This document shows, one piece after another, positions 46,358-56,577 of a stretch of DNA of 64,000 nucleotides. Source of the DNA: Blattabacterium cuenoti BPAA (GTDB taxonomy: Bacteria > Bacteroidota > Bacteroidia > Flavobacteriales > Blattabacteriaceae); contig NC_020510.1 in the NCBI RefSeq assembly GCF_000348805.1, positions 1-64,000 on the forward strand. The letters run 5' to 3'. The notes beneath the pieces are model-generated. The model was not told where the DNA came from. It worked only from the letters and a program-made list of their open reading frames with translations, and ran no database searches. Made by a program: the position numbers and the translations under genes. Every line of letters starts with the position of its first letter. Position 1 is the first letter of the stretch.

Positions 46358-47124
46358 AAATTACTTTTTTGGGAACTGGAACTTCTCAGGGGATTCCTGT
46401 TATTGGATCTAAACATCCGGTATGCTTATCGAATAATTATAAAGATAAAAGACTTAGAAGCTCTATTTTAATTGAAAAAGATAAAAAAATTTTTTTGATA
46501 GATTGCGGCCCAGATTTTCGTTATCAAATGCTAAGAAGTAATTATGAAAAATTAAATGCCATTTTTATGACACATGAACATCAAGATCATATAGGAGGAT
46601 TAGACGATATAAGACCAATAAATCTTAATATGAAACAACCTATTCCTATTTATGGATTACGTAGAGTTATAGAAAATTTAAAAAAAAGATTTTTTTATAT
46701 TTTTTTGAAAAACAAAAAATCAAATATTTCCAATATTTCTGTTCATGAATTAGATAATTTTCAAAAATTTTTTTTTGTAGAAAATTTTAAAATTTTTCCT
46801 TTATCCATATGGCATGGACATCTTCCTATTTTAGGATTTCGTATAGAAAATTTTGCGTATATCACAGATGCTAGTAGTATTCCCATTCAAACCATACAAC
46901 AATTAAAAGGAATAAACATATTGGTATTAAATGTATTAAGAAAAATAGTCAAAAATTCTTTTCCTTTCATGCTTTCTGAAACTTTAAATATTATTCAAAA
47001 AATTCGTCCTAAACAAACTTATTTAACACATATTAGTCATACATTTGGATTTCATGAAGAAATTGAAACACAATTACCTAAAAATGTATATCTGGCTTAT
47101 GATCGATTAATTATATATGGATAA
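46354..47124 (+). CDS. metallo-beta-lactamase-fold hydrolase (PhnP/phosphodiesterase-like)
   Basis: 256-residue MBL-fold protein. The metal motif HxHxDH appears as [10 protein letters not shown] (about 72-81), with further ligands in [15 protein letters not shown] and [13 protein letters not shown]. The start [12 protein letters not shown] is typical of the PhnP/cyclic-phosphodiesterase branch. The true substrate in Bacteroidetes is unclear. It is translationally coupled to recA by a 4-bp overlap. Confidence 0.88.
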   Translation: MKITFLGTGTSQGIPVIGSKHPVCLSNNYKDKRLRSSILIEKDKKIFLIDCGPDFRYQMLRSNYEKLNAIFMTHEHQDHIGGLDDIRPINLNMKQPIPIYGLRRVIENLKKRFFYIFLKNKKSNISNISVHELDNFQKFFFVENFKIFPLSIWHGHLPILGFRIENFAYITDASSIPIQTIQQLKGINILVLNVLRKIVKNSFPFMLSETLNIIQKIRPKQTYLTHISHTFGFHEEIETQLPKNVYLAYDRLIIYG

Positions 47125-47135
47125 GAAATTAACAA

Positions 47136-50100
47136 ATGCAAAAAATAAAAAAAATACTTTTTTCCACAAAAATTACTTCTTTTTTATTCTTATTATTGGC
47201 CTTATCTATGGCTATAGCTACTTTTATAGAGAAAATATATTCTACAGATGTATCAAAAATATTTATTTACGAATCTACTTGGTTTGAAGTTATCATATTC
47301 CTTATAATAATAAATCTGATAGGAAATATCTGGAAATACAAATTATGGAGTTATCGTAAATTACCTTTGTTCATTTTTCATTTTTCATTTATATTCATTT
47401 TTATTGGTGGAATTTTTTCTAGATATTTCAGTCTTGAAGGAACAATGTCTATAAGAGAGGGAGAAATAAATGGAAAAATACTTTCTAGTAAAAATTACAT
47501 TAAATTAAAAATAAATCAAGGATCTAACACAAGGTTTTATCATGATCCTTATATTTTTTCTTCTTTTCATAATGGATATCAAGGAGGATTTTTTTTTAAA
47601 AAAAATCCTTTGAAAGTTAAAGTCATAGATTATATACCATGTGCAAAAATATTTTTATCAAAAGATAATACCGAAGAAAAAGTTATAAAAATAGTTTCAA
47701 CAAATCAAAAAGGAAGAACGGAACATTTTGTTAAAAATGGTGAGATTATAAATGTAAATGGAATTATATTTTCTTTTAATAGAGAAATCCCTTTTGGGAT
47801 TATAATTTTTGAAAAAAATCATAGGCTTTATATAAAATCATCTTTTTCAGGTAAAAGTATTAACATGATAAATAGAAAAATCAATTTTTTTTCAAAAAAA
47901 GTTGATCATCTATTGAAAATTAGACATTTATATCAAATTAAAATCAATCGAAATCATGAAATAATGCAATGGGTTATTCCTGAAGGAGTTGTAAAAGGAA
48001 AATTAAAATATGTAAAATCATGTGATCATGAAGAAGAAAATAATAAATTAAGTGCTATTACGGCAAAAATATCATTTCAAAATCAATCTAAAATAGTAAC
48101 CTTTTTAGGAGGAAAAAATACAACAAATATGAGTCCTCCTTTATTTTTTAATGATTATAAAATATCCATTGGATATGGATCAATTTTTTTTAATCTTCCT
48201 TTTTTTATAAAATTAAAAAAATTCAAATTGGAAAACTATCCAGGTTCTGAATTTCCATCCACTTTTATAAGTCATGTAACATTAATAGATAAAAATAATA
48301 AAAAAAACTATTTTATTTACATGAATCATGTTTTGAATTACAAAGGATTTCGATTTTTTCAATCTGGATACGATCCAGATGGAAAAGGAACTCATTTTTC
48401 TGTTAATAATGATTATTTAGGAACATACTTTTCCTATATGGGTTATCTCCTTATGAGTATAGGGATGTTTTTTACTTTATTTTGGAAAGGAACTAGATTT
48501 AATGATCTTAAAAAAAAACTAAAATATTTATCTTATAAAAATTATTCAATATTATTTATTGGATTTTACTTTCTAAGTAGTATACAAAATTCTGTATTTT
48601 CTCAAATACAAGAATTCAAAAAAATTCCTTTAGAAAACGTTTCTGATGCAATTCATATTCCTAAAAAACATGGAGATAATTTTGGCCGTTTATTAGTACA
48701 AGATCAAAAAGGTAGAATTAAACCTATTAATACGATTGCTATTGAATTGCTTAGAAAAATACACAAAAAAGATTCTATAGGAAATTTAGATGCAAATCAA
48801 TGGTTTATATCAATTCATCAAGATAATATATTTTGGACAAAAATTCCTTTTATTAAAGTTGATAAAAAAGGAGGACATGAATTTTTAAATAAAGTAAAAG
48901 CAAATAGACAATATTATGTTTCTCTTATGGATTTATACTTTATAGATTCAAAAAATTCAAAACTAAAATTTCTTCTTCAAGAAGATTATGAACAAGCTTT
49001 TTCTAAAAATCCTTTTCAAAGAAATGAATATGATAAAGCCATATTGAATCTTAGTGAACGTGTAGGAATAATGCATGAAATTTTTCAAGGAAAATATATC
49101 CGTATTTTTCCTATTCCTCATGATGTCAATCAGACTTGGTCAAGTTGGGTTTCCAATTCATCAAATAAATTGAATCCTTTAGGGTTATCTATGTTTAATA
49201 ATTATCTTAAATCTTTATTATTTTCTCAAAATGAAAAAAATTGGAATATTGCGGATAAAGAAATTCAAAAAATACGATTATATCAAATTCAGCATGCAAA
49301 ACCTATTTTGCCTTCAGAAAATAAAATAGATGTAGAAATTATTTATAACAAATTAAATATATTTTATGTATTATCTTTTCTATATGCTTTTTTTGGAGTC
49401 ATTGTTCTTATTCATTCTTTTTTAACAATCTTTTTAGAAAAAAAATATATGTATTTTTTTTCTAAAATATTTATTTCCATTTTGTTCGTACTATTTATTT
49501 TAAATTTTTTCGGATTAATTTCTAGATGGTATATTTCTGGACATGCTCCATGGACTAATGGGTATGAATCTGCGATTTTTATTAGTTGGTGTTTGATTGG
49601 GATAAGCTTTTTATTTTATAAAAATCAATTTGTTTCAGGAATTACCGCTTTAATTTCATCCATTTTACTGATGGTTGCACATTATGGAAATGTCATGGAT
49701 CCAGAAATAACCAATTTGGTTCCCGTATTAAAATCTCATTGGTTGATTATACATGTTGCAACAATCACATCAAGTTATGGTTTTTTTTTAACAGGAGCAT
49801 TTTTAGGTTTTTTAGTCCTGATTCTTTTTATATTAAAGATATGTTTTCGTAATTATAGTGAAATGATTTACATTCATATTAAAAAATTGACTATTATTAA
49901 TGAAATATGTTTGACCATAGGACTTTTTTTATTAAGCATAGGAACTTTTTTAGGTTCTGTATGGGCGAATAATAGTTGGGGACGTTATTGGAGTTGGGAT
50001 CCTAAGGAAACTTGGGCTTTGATTAGTATAATGATTTACGCTTTTGTATTACATATGCGATTAATTCCATATCTTAGAAATATATTTATTTTTAATTTTT

Positions 50101-50306
50101 CCAGTATTTTATCTGTAAGTTCTATTTTAATGACTTATTTTGGAGTAAATTACTATTTATCCGGACTACATTCTTATGCAAAAGGAGATCCTATTTCTAT
50201 TCCTTACTGGGTCTATTATAGTTTGTTAGTTTTGTTAATTGTCTCTATTTTATCTTATTATTCATTCAAATTTCATAAAAAAATAAAATATATCAATAAA
50301 CAGTGA
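47136..50306 (+). CDS. ccsBA: cytochrome c biogenesis protein, ResB-CcsA fusion
   Basis: System II haem-export and cytochrome c ligation protein. The 1056-residue fusion has N-terminal membrane helices and a large periplasmic ResB-like part, then a multi-helix CcsA part. The haem-handling WWD-type segment is WGRYWSWDPKETWAL (about 947-961), flanked by conserved His in SHWLIIHV and LHMRLIP. Single-chain fusions of this type are normal in Bacteroidetes. It implies cytochrome c respiration is retained. The next gene overlaps by 4 bp (GTGA). Confidence 0.94.
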   Translation: MQKIKKILFSTKITSFLFLLLALSMAIATFIEKIYSTDVSKIFIYESTWFEVIIFLIIINLIGNIWKYKLWSYRKLPLFIFHFSFIFIFIGGIFSRYFSLEGTMSIREGEINGKILSSKNYIKLKINQGSNTRFYHDPYIFSSFHNGYQGGFFFKKNPLKVKVIDYIPCAKIFLSKDNTEEKVIKIVSTNQKGRTEHFVKNGEIINVNGIIFSFNREIPFGIIIFEKNHRLYIKSSFSGKSINMINRKINFFSKKVDHLLKIRHLYQIKINRNHEIMQWVIPEGVVKGKLKYVKSCDHEEENNKLSAITAKISFQNQSKIVTFLGGKNTTNMSPPLFFNDYKISIGYGSIFFNLPFFIKLKKFKLENYPGSEFPSTFISHVTLIDKNNKKNYFIYMNHVLNYKGFRFFQSGYDPDGKGTHFSVNNDYLGTYFSYMGYLLMSIGMFFTLFWKGTRFNDLKKKLKYLSYKNYSILFIGFYFLSSIQNSVFSQIQEFKKIPLENVSDAIHIPKKHGDNFGRLLVQDQKGRIKPINTIAIELLRKIHKKDSIGNLDANQWFISIHQDNIFWTKIPFIKVDKKGGHEFLNKVKANRQYYVSLMDLYFIDSKNSKLKFLLQEDYEQAFSKNPFQRNEYDKAILNLSERVGIMHEIFQGKYIRIFPIPHDVNQTWSSWVSNSSNKLNPLGLSMFNNYLKSLLFSQNEKNWNIADKEIQKIRLYQIQHAKPILPSENKIDVEIIYNKLNIFYVLSFLYAFFGVIVLIHSFLTIFLEKKYMYFFSKIFISILFVLFILNFFGLISRWYISGHAPWTNGYESAIFISWCLIGISFLFYKNQFVSGITALISSILLMVAHYGNVMDPEITNLVPVLKSHWLIIHVATITSSYGFFLTGAFLGFLVLILFILKICFRNYSEMIYIHIKKLTIINEICLTIGLFLLSIGTFLGSVWANNSWGRYWSWDPKETWALISIMIYAFVLHMRLIPYLRNIFIFNFSSILSVSSILMTYFGVNYYLSGLHSYAKGDPISIPYWVYYSLLVLLIVSILSYYSFKFHKKIKYINKQ

Positions 50307-51100
50307 ATTTTCATTCGTTTTTTTTTAAAAAACATTTCAGAAAAAAAAAAAGTACTTTATTTAGAGATGCATTTGGAAATTTTCATTTTATAAAACGTTT
50401 CTTAATTTTTACTTTTGGTTGTATTTCTTATAATCGTTATAATGGATTTAATCAATTGCATTTGGAAGGAACTGAATATATCAAAGATTTACCTGATAAA
50501 AAAGTTCTTTTTGTATCTAATCATCAAACTTATTTTGCCGATGTGTTCGCTATGTTTCATGTATTTTGTAGTGTAAAAAATGGTTTCGTCAATAGCATCA
50601 GAAATCCTATTTATCTTTTAAATCCAAAAGTTAATTTATATTATGTAGCCGCAAAAGAAACTATGAATCAAGGTTTTTTAACTAAATTATTTACTTATTC
50701 AGGAGGAATTACTGTGAAAAGAATTTGGAAAAAAGAGAAAAACAAAATTAATCCTTCTATAAATATATTATCTGATATCACTCGTATGGGGATTGCTCTC
50801 AATGATGGGTGGTTAATTACTTTTCCACAAGGGACAACTCAAGCTTTTGCTCCTGGAAGAAGAGGAATTGTTCACGTTATCAAAAAATACACTCCTATTG
50901 TTGTTCCCATTGTAATAGATGGATTTCAAAAAGCCTATGATAAAAAAGGAATTCGCATTAAAAAAAAAGGAGTTTTACAAAAAATGAAATTTAAAGAACC
51001 TATTCAAATGGATTTGAAAAAAGAAACAACAGATTCTATTATGGAAAAAATTATGGATGCCATCGAACAATCTCCAAAATATAAAAAGGATAATTCATAA
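50303..51100 (+). CDS. PlsC-like acyltransferase
   Basis: 265-residue member of the lysophosphatidate acyltransferase superfamily, probably making phospholipid. The active-site segment is SNHQTYFADVF, which has His and Asp spaced by five residues instead of the usual HX4D. The second block reads TFPQGTTQAF instead of FPEGTR. The same block pattern occurs in flavobacterial homologues as I remember them, so it may be a subfamily trait. The start is GTG, overlapping the ccsBA stop. The acyl acceptor is unproven. Confidence 0.83.
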   Translation: MNFHSFFFKKHFRKKKSTLFRDAFGNFHFIKRFLIFTFGCISYNRYNGFNQLHLEGTEYIKDLPDKKVLFVSNHQTYFADVFAMFHVFCSVKNGFVNSIRNPIYLLNPKVNLYYVAAKETMNQGFLTKLFTYSGGITVKRIWKKEKNKINPSINILSDITRMGIALNDGWLITFPQGTTQAFAPGRRGIVHVIKKYTPIVVPIVIDGFQKAYDKKGIRIKKKGVLQKMKFKEPIQMDLKKETTDSIMEKIMDAIEQSPKYKKDNS

Positions 51101-51113
51101 ATTTCAAACATAA

Positions 51114-53795
51114 ATGAAATATAAATTAATCAAAGAGACTTTTCTAAATTTCTTTCAAAAAAAAAAACATAAAATTATTCCTTCTTTCCCCATTTTTTCG
51201 AAAAATGATCCCACTCTTTTTTTTGTTAATGCCGGAATGAATCCTTTTAAAGATTATTTTTTAGGACATGTAACTCCTGAATATACGAGAATAGCCAATA
51301 TTCAAAAATGTCTTAGAATAACGGGAAAACACAATGATTTGGAAAATGTAGGATATGACAATTATCATCACACTATGTTCGAAATGTTAGGAAATTGGTC
51401 TTTTGGAGATTATTCAAGAAAAGAAACGATAGAATGGGCTTGGGAATTATTAACTAAAATATATCATATTCCTCATCAAAATGTTTATGTTTCCGTTTTT
51501 ATTGGAGATAAAAAAGATGAATTATCCATGGATAAAGAAACTTTGAAATTTTGGAAAACTTTAATTCACGAAAATAATATTCTTTTTTTTGGAAAAAAAG
51601 AGAATTTTTGGGAAATGGGAAACACAGGGCCTTGTGGTCCTTGTTCAGAGATTCATATAGATTTAAGAAATGAAAAAGAAAAAAAAATATTATCTGGTAG
51701 ATATCTTATTAATAAAAAACATCCTCAAGTAATAGAAATTTGGAATCTTGTTTTTATAGAATTTATACGAAAATCAGATGGAACATTGGAAAAACTTGAC
51801 ACAAAACATGTAGATACAGGAATGGGATTGGAAAGATTATGCATGGTATTACAAGAAAAAATTTCTAGTTATGAAACTGATATTTTTTATCCTATTATTC
51901 AAGATATAGAATGCGATTTAGGAAATGTTTATAATAGAAAAGATTTTAATCAAAATGTATCTATACGGATTATAGCAGATCATCTAAGAGCTATTGTTTT
52001 TTCTATTTTAGATGGACAATTACCATCCAATAACGGAGCTGGTTATGTGATAAGAAGAATACTTAGAAGAGCCGTTATTTTCTGTATCCGTTTTTTATAC
52101 AAAAAAGAACCTTTTCTTTATAAATTTGTAGATTCTTTAGTGAGAGAAATGAAAAATTCTTTTCCAGAATTGGAAAAGAAAAAAAAATACATACGAAATA
52201 TTCTTAAAGAAGAAGAATTATCATTTTTCAGTGTTATTGAAAAAGGAAGTAAAAAAATTCAACATATAATTACCCAACATAAAGAAAAAAATGAACAAAT
52301 TATTAATGGAGAAGAAATTTTCCAATTATATGATACTTATGGATTTCCCATGGAATTAACTAAAACATTGGTTGAGAAAAATAATTTGTTCATTGATGAA
52401 AAATCATTTCAAAAAAAATTATTGGAACAAAAAAAAAGATCCAAAGAAGAAAAAAACTCAATCATAAAAAAAGATTGGATACAAGTATATCATGATTCTT
52501 ATCAAGGTCAAAATTTCGTGGGATATGATTTGATAGAATGTAATATTTTGATATTAAAATATAGAGAAGTAGAAAACAAGCTCAAAAAAATCCGTTATTA
52601 TGAACTAGTTTTTTCTAAAACTCCTTTTTATCCTGAAGGTGGAGGACAATTGGGAGATACGGGTTTGATCAAAAATGAATTTGATCAAATTGACGTTTTC
52701 GATACTAAAATCGAAAATTCTATTGTTATACATTGTGTTCAAAGATTACCTTCAAATGTTTTTTCTTCTTTTAGAGCCATAGTAAATCAAAATAGAAGAG
52801 AAGAAATTGAGAAAAATCATACTTCTACTCATTTATTACATTTTGCTTTGAAACAAGTTTTAGGAAATCATATTCAACAAAAAGGTTCTTATGTAGGAGA
52901 CGATTATATAAGATTTGATTTTTCTCATTATCAAAAAATAAAGATTCAAGAATTGTATAAAATTGAAAATTTTGTTCAAGAATTAATTTTTTCGGATATT
53001 TTATTAAAAACAAAAACGTTTCATTCTTTACAAGAAGCTCAAAAAAATGCTTTTTTTAGTGAAACTTTTGAAAATAAATATAAACAACAAGAAGTACGAG
53101 TTGTAACCTTTGGTAAATCTTCCGAATTATGTATTGGAACACATGTGAAACATACTGGATTAATTCAAGTGTTTGAGATATTATCAGAATCTTCTATATC
53201 GCATGGAATACGTAGAATTAAAGCTATCACTTCTAAAAAAGCAATTCAACATTTAAAATCTATTCGTGATCAATATCAATCTCTAAAAAAAATGATGAAA
53301 TATCCAGATGACCCTATGAAAAGTTTCTCAATTCTGAAAAACTCTAATGAAAAATTAAAACAAGAAATATCAAAAATTCATTTAGAGAAAATAAAAATAT
53401 TAAAAAAAGAATATTCTTTAAAAGCCATAAAACTATCTTCTATAAAATATATATGTGAAATTGATCTTGATCAAGAAAAAGAAATCAACATTATGAGAAA
53501 AATAGTCTTAGATTTAAGACATGAAATTCATAATTTATTTATGATTACAGGATTTGTAAAAAATGAAAAAGTAATTCTTTTTATATCTGTTTCTGATTCC
53601 GTTATTAAAAATTATAATATTCATGCTCATAAAATCATATGTGGAATGGCTTCTCATATACATGGAAAATATTGGGGAGACTCTTTTTTTGCTACAGCTA
53701 TGGGTACTAAAAAAAATGGATTGAATTTAGTCTTAAAAGATGCAATAGCATATCAAAATCATCTACAAAATAAATGTTTAAATTTAAAAAAATAA
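51114..53795 (+). CDS. alaS: alanyl-tRNA synthetase
   Basis: Class II synthetase for tRNA-Ala with proofreading. The 893-residue protein has the catalytic domain (FVNAGMNPFKDYFLG start, TGPCGPCSEIH, DTGMGLERL), the tRNA-recognition region with NNGAGYVIRRILRRAV, and the editing domain with zinc ligands HTSTH (about 569-573) and CIGTH (about 672-676). A C-terminal oligomerisation domain follows. All key motifs are intact and length is normal. It starts 13 bp after the acyltransferase. Confidence 0.97.
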   Translation: MKYKLIKETFLNFFQKKKHKIIPSFPIFSKNDPTLFFVNAGMNPFKDYFLGHVTPEYTRIANIQKCLRITGKHNDLENVGYDNYHHTMFEMLGNWSFGDYSRKETIEWAWELLTKIYHIPHQNVYVSVFIGDKKDELSMDKETLKFWKTLIHENNILFFGKKENFWEMGNTGPCGPCSEIHIDLRNEKEKKILSGRYLINKKHPQVIEIWNLVFIEFIRKSDGTLEKLDTKHVDTGMGLERLCMVLQEKISSYETDIFYPIIQDIECDLGNVYNRKDFNQNVSIRIIADHLRAIVFSILDGQLPSNNGAGYVIRRILRRAVIFCIRFLYKKEPFLYKFVDSLVREMKNSFPELEKKKKYIRNILKEEELSFFSVIEKGSKKIQHIITQHKEKNEQIINGEEIFQLYDTYGFPMELTKTLVEKNNLFIDEKSFQKKLLEQKKRSKEEKNSIIKKDWIQVYHDSYQGQNFVGYDLIECNILILKYREVENKLKKIRYYELVFSKTPFYPEGGGQLGDTGLIKNEFDQIDVFDTKIENSIVIHCVQRLPSNVFSSFRAIVNQNRREEIEKNHTSTHLLHFALKQVLGNHIQQKGSYVGDDYIRFDFSHYQKIKIQELYKIENFVQELIFSDILLKTKTFHSLQEAQKNAFFSETFENKYKQQEVRVVTFGKSSELCIGTHVKHTGLIQVFEILSESSISHGIRRIKAITSKKAIQHLKSIRDQYQSLKKMMKYPDDPMKSFSILKNSNEKLKQEISKIHLEKIKILKKEYSLKAIKLSSIKYICEIDLDQEKEINIMRKIVLDLRHEIHNLFMITGFVKNEKVILFISVSDSVIKNYNIHAHKIICGMASHIHGKYWGDSFFATAMGTKKNGLNLVLKDAIAYQNHLQNKCLNLKK

Positions 53796-53805
53796 AAACA
53801 GTATT

Positions 53806-56532
53806 ATGAATGATAGATATTCTTTTCTAAATGCCATTCATTTTAAAGATATAGAATTTCTATATAATCAGTATCAAAAAAATCCTAATTCAATAGAATC
53901 AAGTTGGAGTGCTTTTTTTTATGGATTCGATTTTGGAATAAAAAACTATAACAACGTTACAAAATTAGGAAAAGATAATATCATACAAAAAGAATTTTTA
54001 GTATTGAATTTAATTCACGATTATAGAAAAAGAGGTCATTTTTTCACGAATACAAATCCTATACGAAAAAGAAGAAAGCATTTTCCTTCTTTAGATTTAA
54101 AAAATTTTGGATTATCTGAAAAGGAATTAGATACATATTTTGAAGTTGGAAAATTAATAGGGATAGGAAAAACTTCATTAAAAAATATAATTAGTCATCT
54201 AAAAAATATTTATTGTGGACCTATAGGAATAGAATACATGTATATTTATAATCCTGAAAAAATTCAATGGATTGAAAAATGGTTTTTAGAAAAAAAATTC
54301 CAATTTCTTCCAGAAGAAAAAAAATTTTTTTTGAAAAAATTAAATGAAGCAGTTACATTTGAAAATTTTATTCATAACAAATTTGTAGGACAAAAAAGAT
54401 TTTCTATAGAAGGAAATGAATCTACATTACCTGCATTGGAAGAAATGATCGAATATGCATCCAGTAAATATTTTACTGAAGATTTTATAATTGGAATGTC
54501 ACATAGAGGTCGTATAAATATACTTTCTAATTTTTTTCAAAAAGATTATTCTCAAATATTTATCGAATTTCAAGGAAAAGAATATAAAGAAAAAACTTTT
54601 TCCGGAGATGTAAAATATCATTTAGGATTTTCAAAAAACAGAAAAACTCGTGAAAATAGAGATGTTAAAATCTATTTGGTTCCTAATCCTTCTCATTTAG
54701 AATCTGTAGATGCTATTGTAGAAGGAATTACACGTGCTAAAATAGATATCATCTATAATCAAAATAGTAATTCTGAAAAAATCATTCCTATTTTGATTCA
54801 TGGAGATGCGGCATTATCCGGTCAAGGAATTGTATATGAAGTTCTTCAATTCTCTCAATTAAAAGGATATAAAACTGGAGGTACCATTCATATGGTAATG
54901 AATAATCAAATAGGATTTACTACGAATTCTACTGAAGGTCGTTCCAGTATATATTGTACCGATATTGCCAAAATTCTGATGTCTCCCGTATTACATGTTA
55001 ACGCGGATGATGTAGAATCTGTTATTCGAGCTATTTATTTTGCTGTAGATTTTAGAATGCGTTATCATGAAGATATTTTCATAGATTTATTGGGATATAG
55101 AAAATATGGACATAATGAAGGAGATGAACCAAGATTTACTCAACCTTCTTTATATAAAGCAATTTCACAACATTCTAACTCTTACAACTTATACAGAAAA
55201 AAATTGGAACAAGAAGAAATTATTAGTAATGATGATGTAAAAAATATGGAAAAAAAATATGAAAATATTCTTCATGTAAAATATAATGAAACAAGTAATA
55301 TTAAATGGAACGTATTGAATTCTTTTTTAGAAGAAGAATGGAAAAATTTTCCTATAGTATATAAAAATGAAGAAATCTTTAAAGAAGTAGAAACACAATT
55401 TCCCATAGAAAAAATTATAAAGATATCTCATAAAATTTTTTCTCTTCCTAAAAAGAAAAAATTTTTTAGAAAAACGGAATTGATTTTTCAAAAAAGATTA
55501 GAAATGATTCAAAAAAAATTGGTAGATTGGAGTATGGCAGAACTACTATCTTATGGTACTCTTTTATATGAAGGAATTCATATTCGTTTATCAGGAGAAG
55601 ACGTGGCAAGAGGTACGTTTTCTCAACGTCATGCTGTTATTAAAACAGAAGAAGAAGAAGAAATTATTCTTCTTAATAAAATCTGTACAAAACAAGGAAA
55701 AATACAAATTTTTAATTCTCCTCTCTCAGAATATGGAGTTTTAGGTTTTGATTATGGATATGCCATGTATTCTCCTCATGTTTTAACTTTGTGGGAAGCT
55801 CAATTTGGAGATTTTGTAAATGGAGGACAAATCATAATAGATCAATATATTTCTTCTGGAGAAAATAAATGGAAAATTAGAAATGGAATTGTATTGTTAT
55901 TACCTCATGGATATGAAGGACAAGGCCCAGAACATTCTTCTGCACGCATTGAACGTTATTTACAACTTTGTGCTAACAACAACTTATTTGTAGTCAATTG
56001 TACTACTCCAGCTAATTTTTATCATCTTATAAGAAGACAAATGAAATTAAAATATAGAAAACCTCTTATTATTTTTACTCCTAAAAGTCTGCTTAGAAAT
56101 AAGAAATGTTTATCTCCAATAAAAGATCTTTCTATGGGAAAGTTTCAGGAAATATTGGATGATCCTTATGTAAAGGATATCAAAAAAATTACAAAATTAA
56201 TTTTTTGTTCTGGAAAGATTTATTATGAATTGCTCAATAGAAAAGAATCTATTCTAGATGAAAAAACCGCATTAATTCGCATAGAACAAATTTATCCATT
56301 AAAAATAGAGAAAATCAAGGAACTTTTAGAAAAATATAAAAATAAAAAAGAAATTTTTTGGGTACAAGAAGAACCAGAAAACATGGGATTGTGGAGTTTT
56401 ATTTTAAGAAAATTAGGAAATATGATTTCATTTAATTTAATAGCTCCATCTGAAAGCTCTAGTCCGTCTACAGGATCTTATATTGATTTTTTTAGAATTC
56501 AAAATAAAATATTAAAAAAAGCTTTTCTTTGA
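53806..56532 (+). CDS. sucA: 2-oxoglutarate dehydrogenase E1
   Basis: Thiamine-diphosphate E1 that decarboxylates 2-oxoglutarate in the TCA cycle. The 908-residue protein has an N-terminal E2-binding segment (FLYNQYQKNPNSIESSWSAFF), active-site His in GMSHRGRINIL (about 230-240), the ThDP motif HGDAALSGQGIVYE with NNQIGFTT, and the C-terminal transketolase-like pyrimidine domain. It is followed by sucB after 45 bp. ThDP could be supplied by the thiamine kinase encoded at 27373. Confidence 0.97.
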   Translation: MNDRYSFLNAIHFKDIEFLYNQYQKNPNSIESSWSAFFYGFDFGIKNYNNVTKLGKDNIIQKEFLVLNLIHDYRKRGHFFTNTNPIRKRRKHFPSLDLKNFGLSEKELDTYFEVGKLIGIGKTSLKNIISHLKNIYCGPIGIEYMYIYNPEKIQWIEKWFLEKKFQFLPEEKKFFLKKLNEAVTFENFIHNKFVGQKRFSIEGNESTLPALEEMIEYASSKYFTEDFIIGMSHRGRINILSNFFQKDYSQIFIEFQGKEYKEKTFSGDVKYHLGFSKNRKTRENRDVKIYLVPNPSHLESVDAIVEGITRAKIDIIYNQNSNSEKIIPILIHGDAALSGQGIVYEVLQFSQLKGYKTGGTIHMVMNNQIGFTTNSTEGRSSIYCTDIAKILMSPVLHVNADDVESVIRAIYFAVDFRMRYHEDIFIDLLGYRKYGHNEGDEPRFTQPSLYKAISQHSNSYNLYRKKLEQEEIISNDDVKNMEKKYENILHVKYNETSNIKWNVLNSFLEEEWKNFPIVYKNEEIFKEVETQFPIEKIIKISHKIFSLPKKKKFFRKTELIFQKRLEMIQKKLVDWSMAELLSYGTLLYEGIHIRLSGEDVARGTFSQRHAVIKTEEEEEIILLNKICTKQGKIQIFNSPLSEYGVLGFDYGYAMYSPHVLTLWEAQFGDFVNGGQIIIDQYISSGENKWKIRNGIVLLLPHGYEGQGPEHSSARIERYLQLCANNNLFVVNCTTPANFYHLIRRQMKLKYRKPLIIFTPKSLLRNKKCLSPIKDLSMGKFQEILDDPYVKDIKKITKLIFCSGKIYYELLNRKESILDEKTALIRIEQIYPLKIEKIKELLEKYKNKKEIFWVQEEPENMGLWSFILRKLGNMISFNLIAPSESSSPSTGSYIDFFRIQNKILKKAFL

Positions 56533-56577
56533 AATTTAAATTATAATAAATAATAAAAATTTTTTAAAATTTAAATC

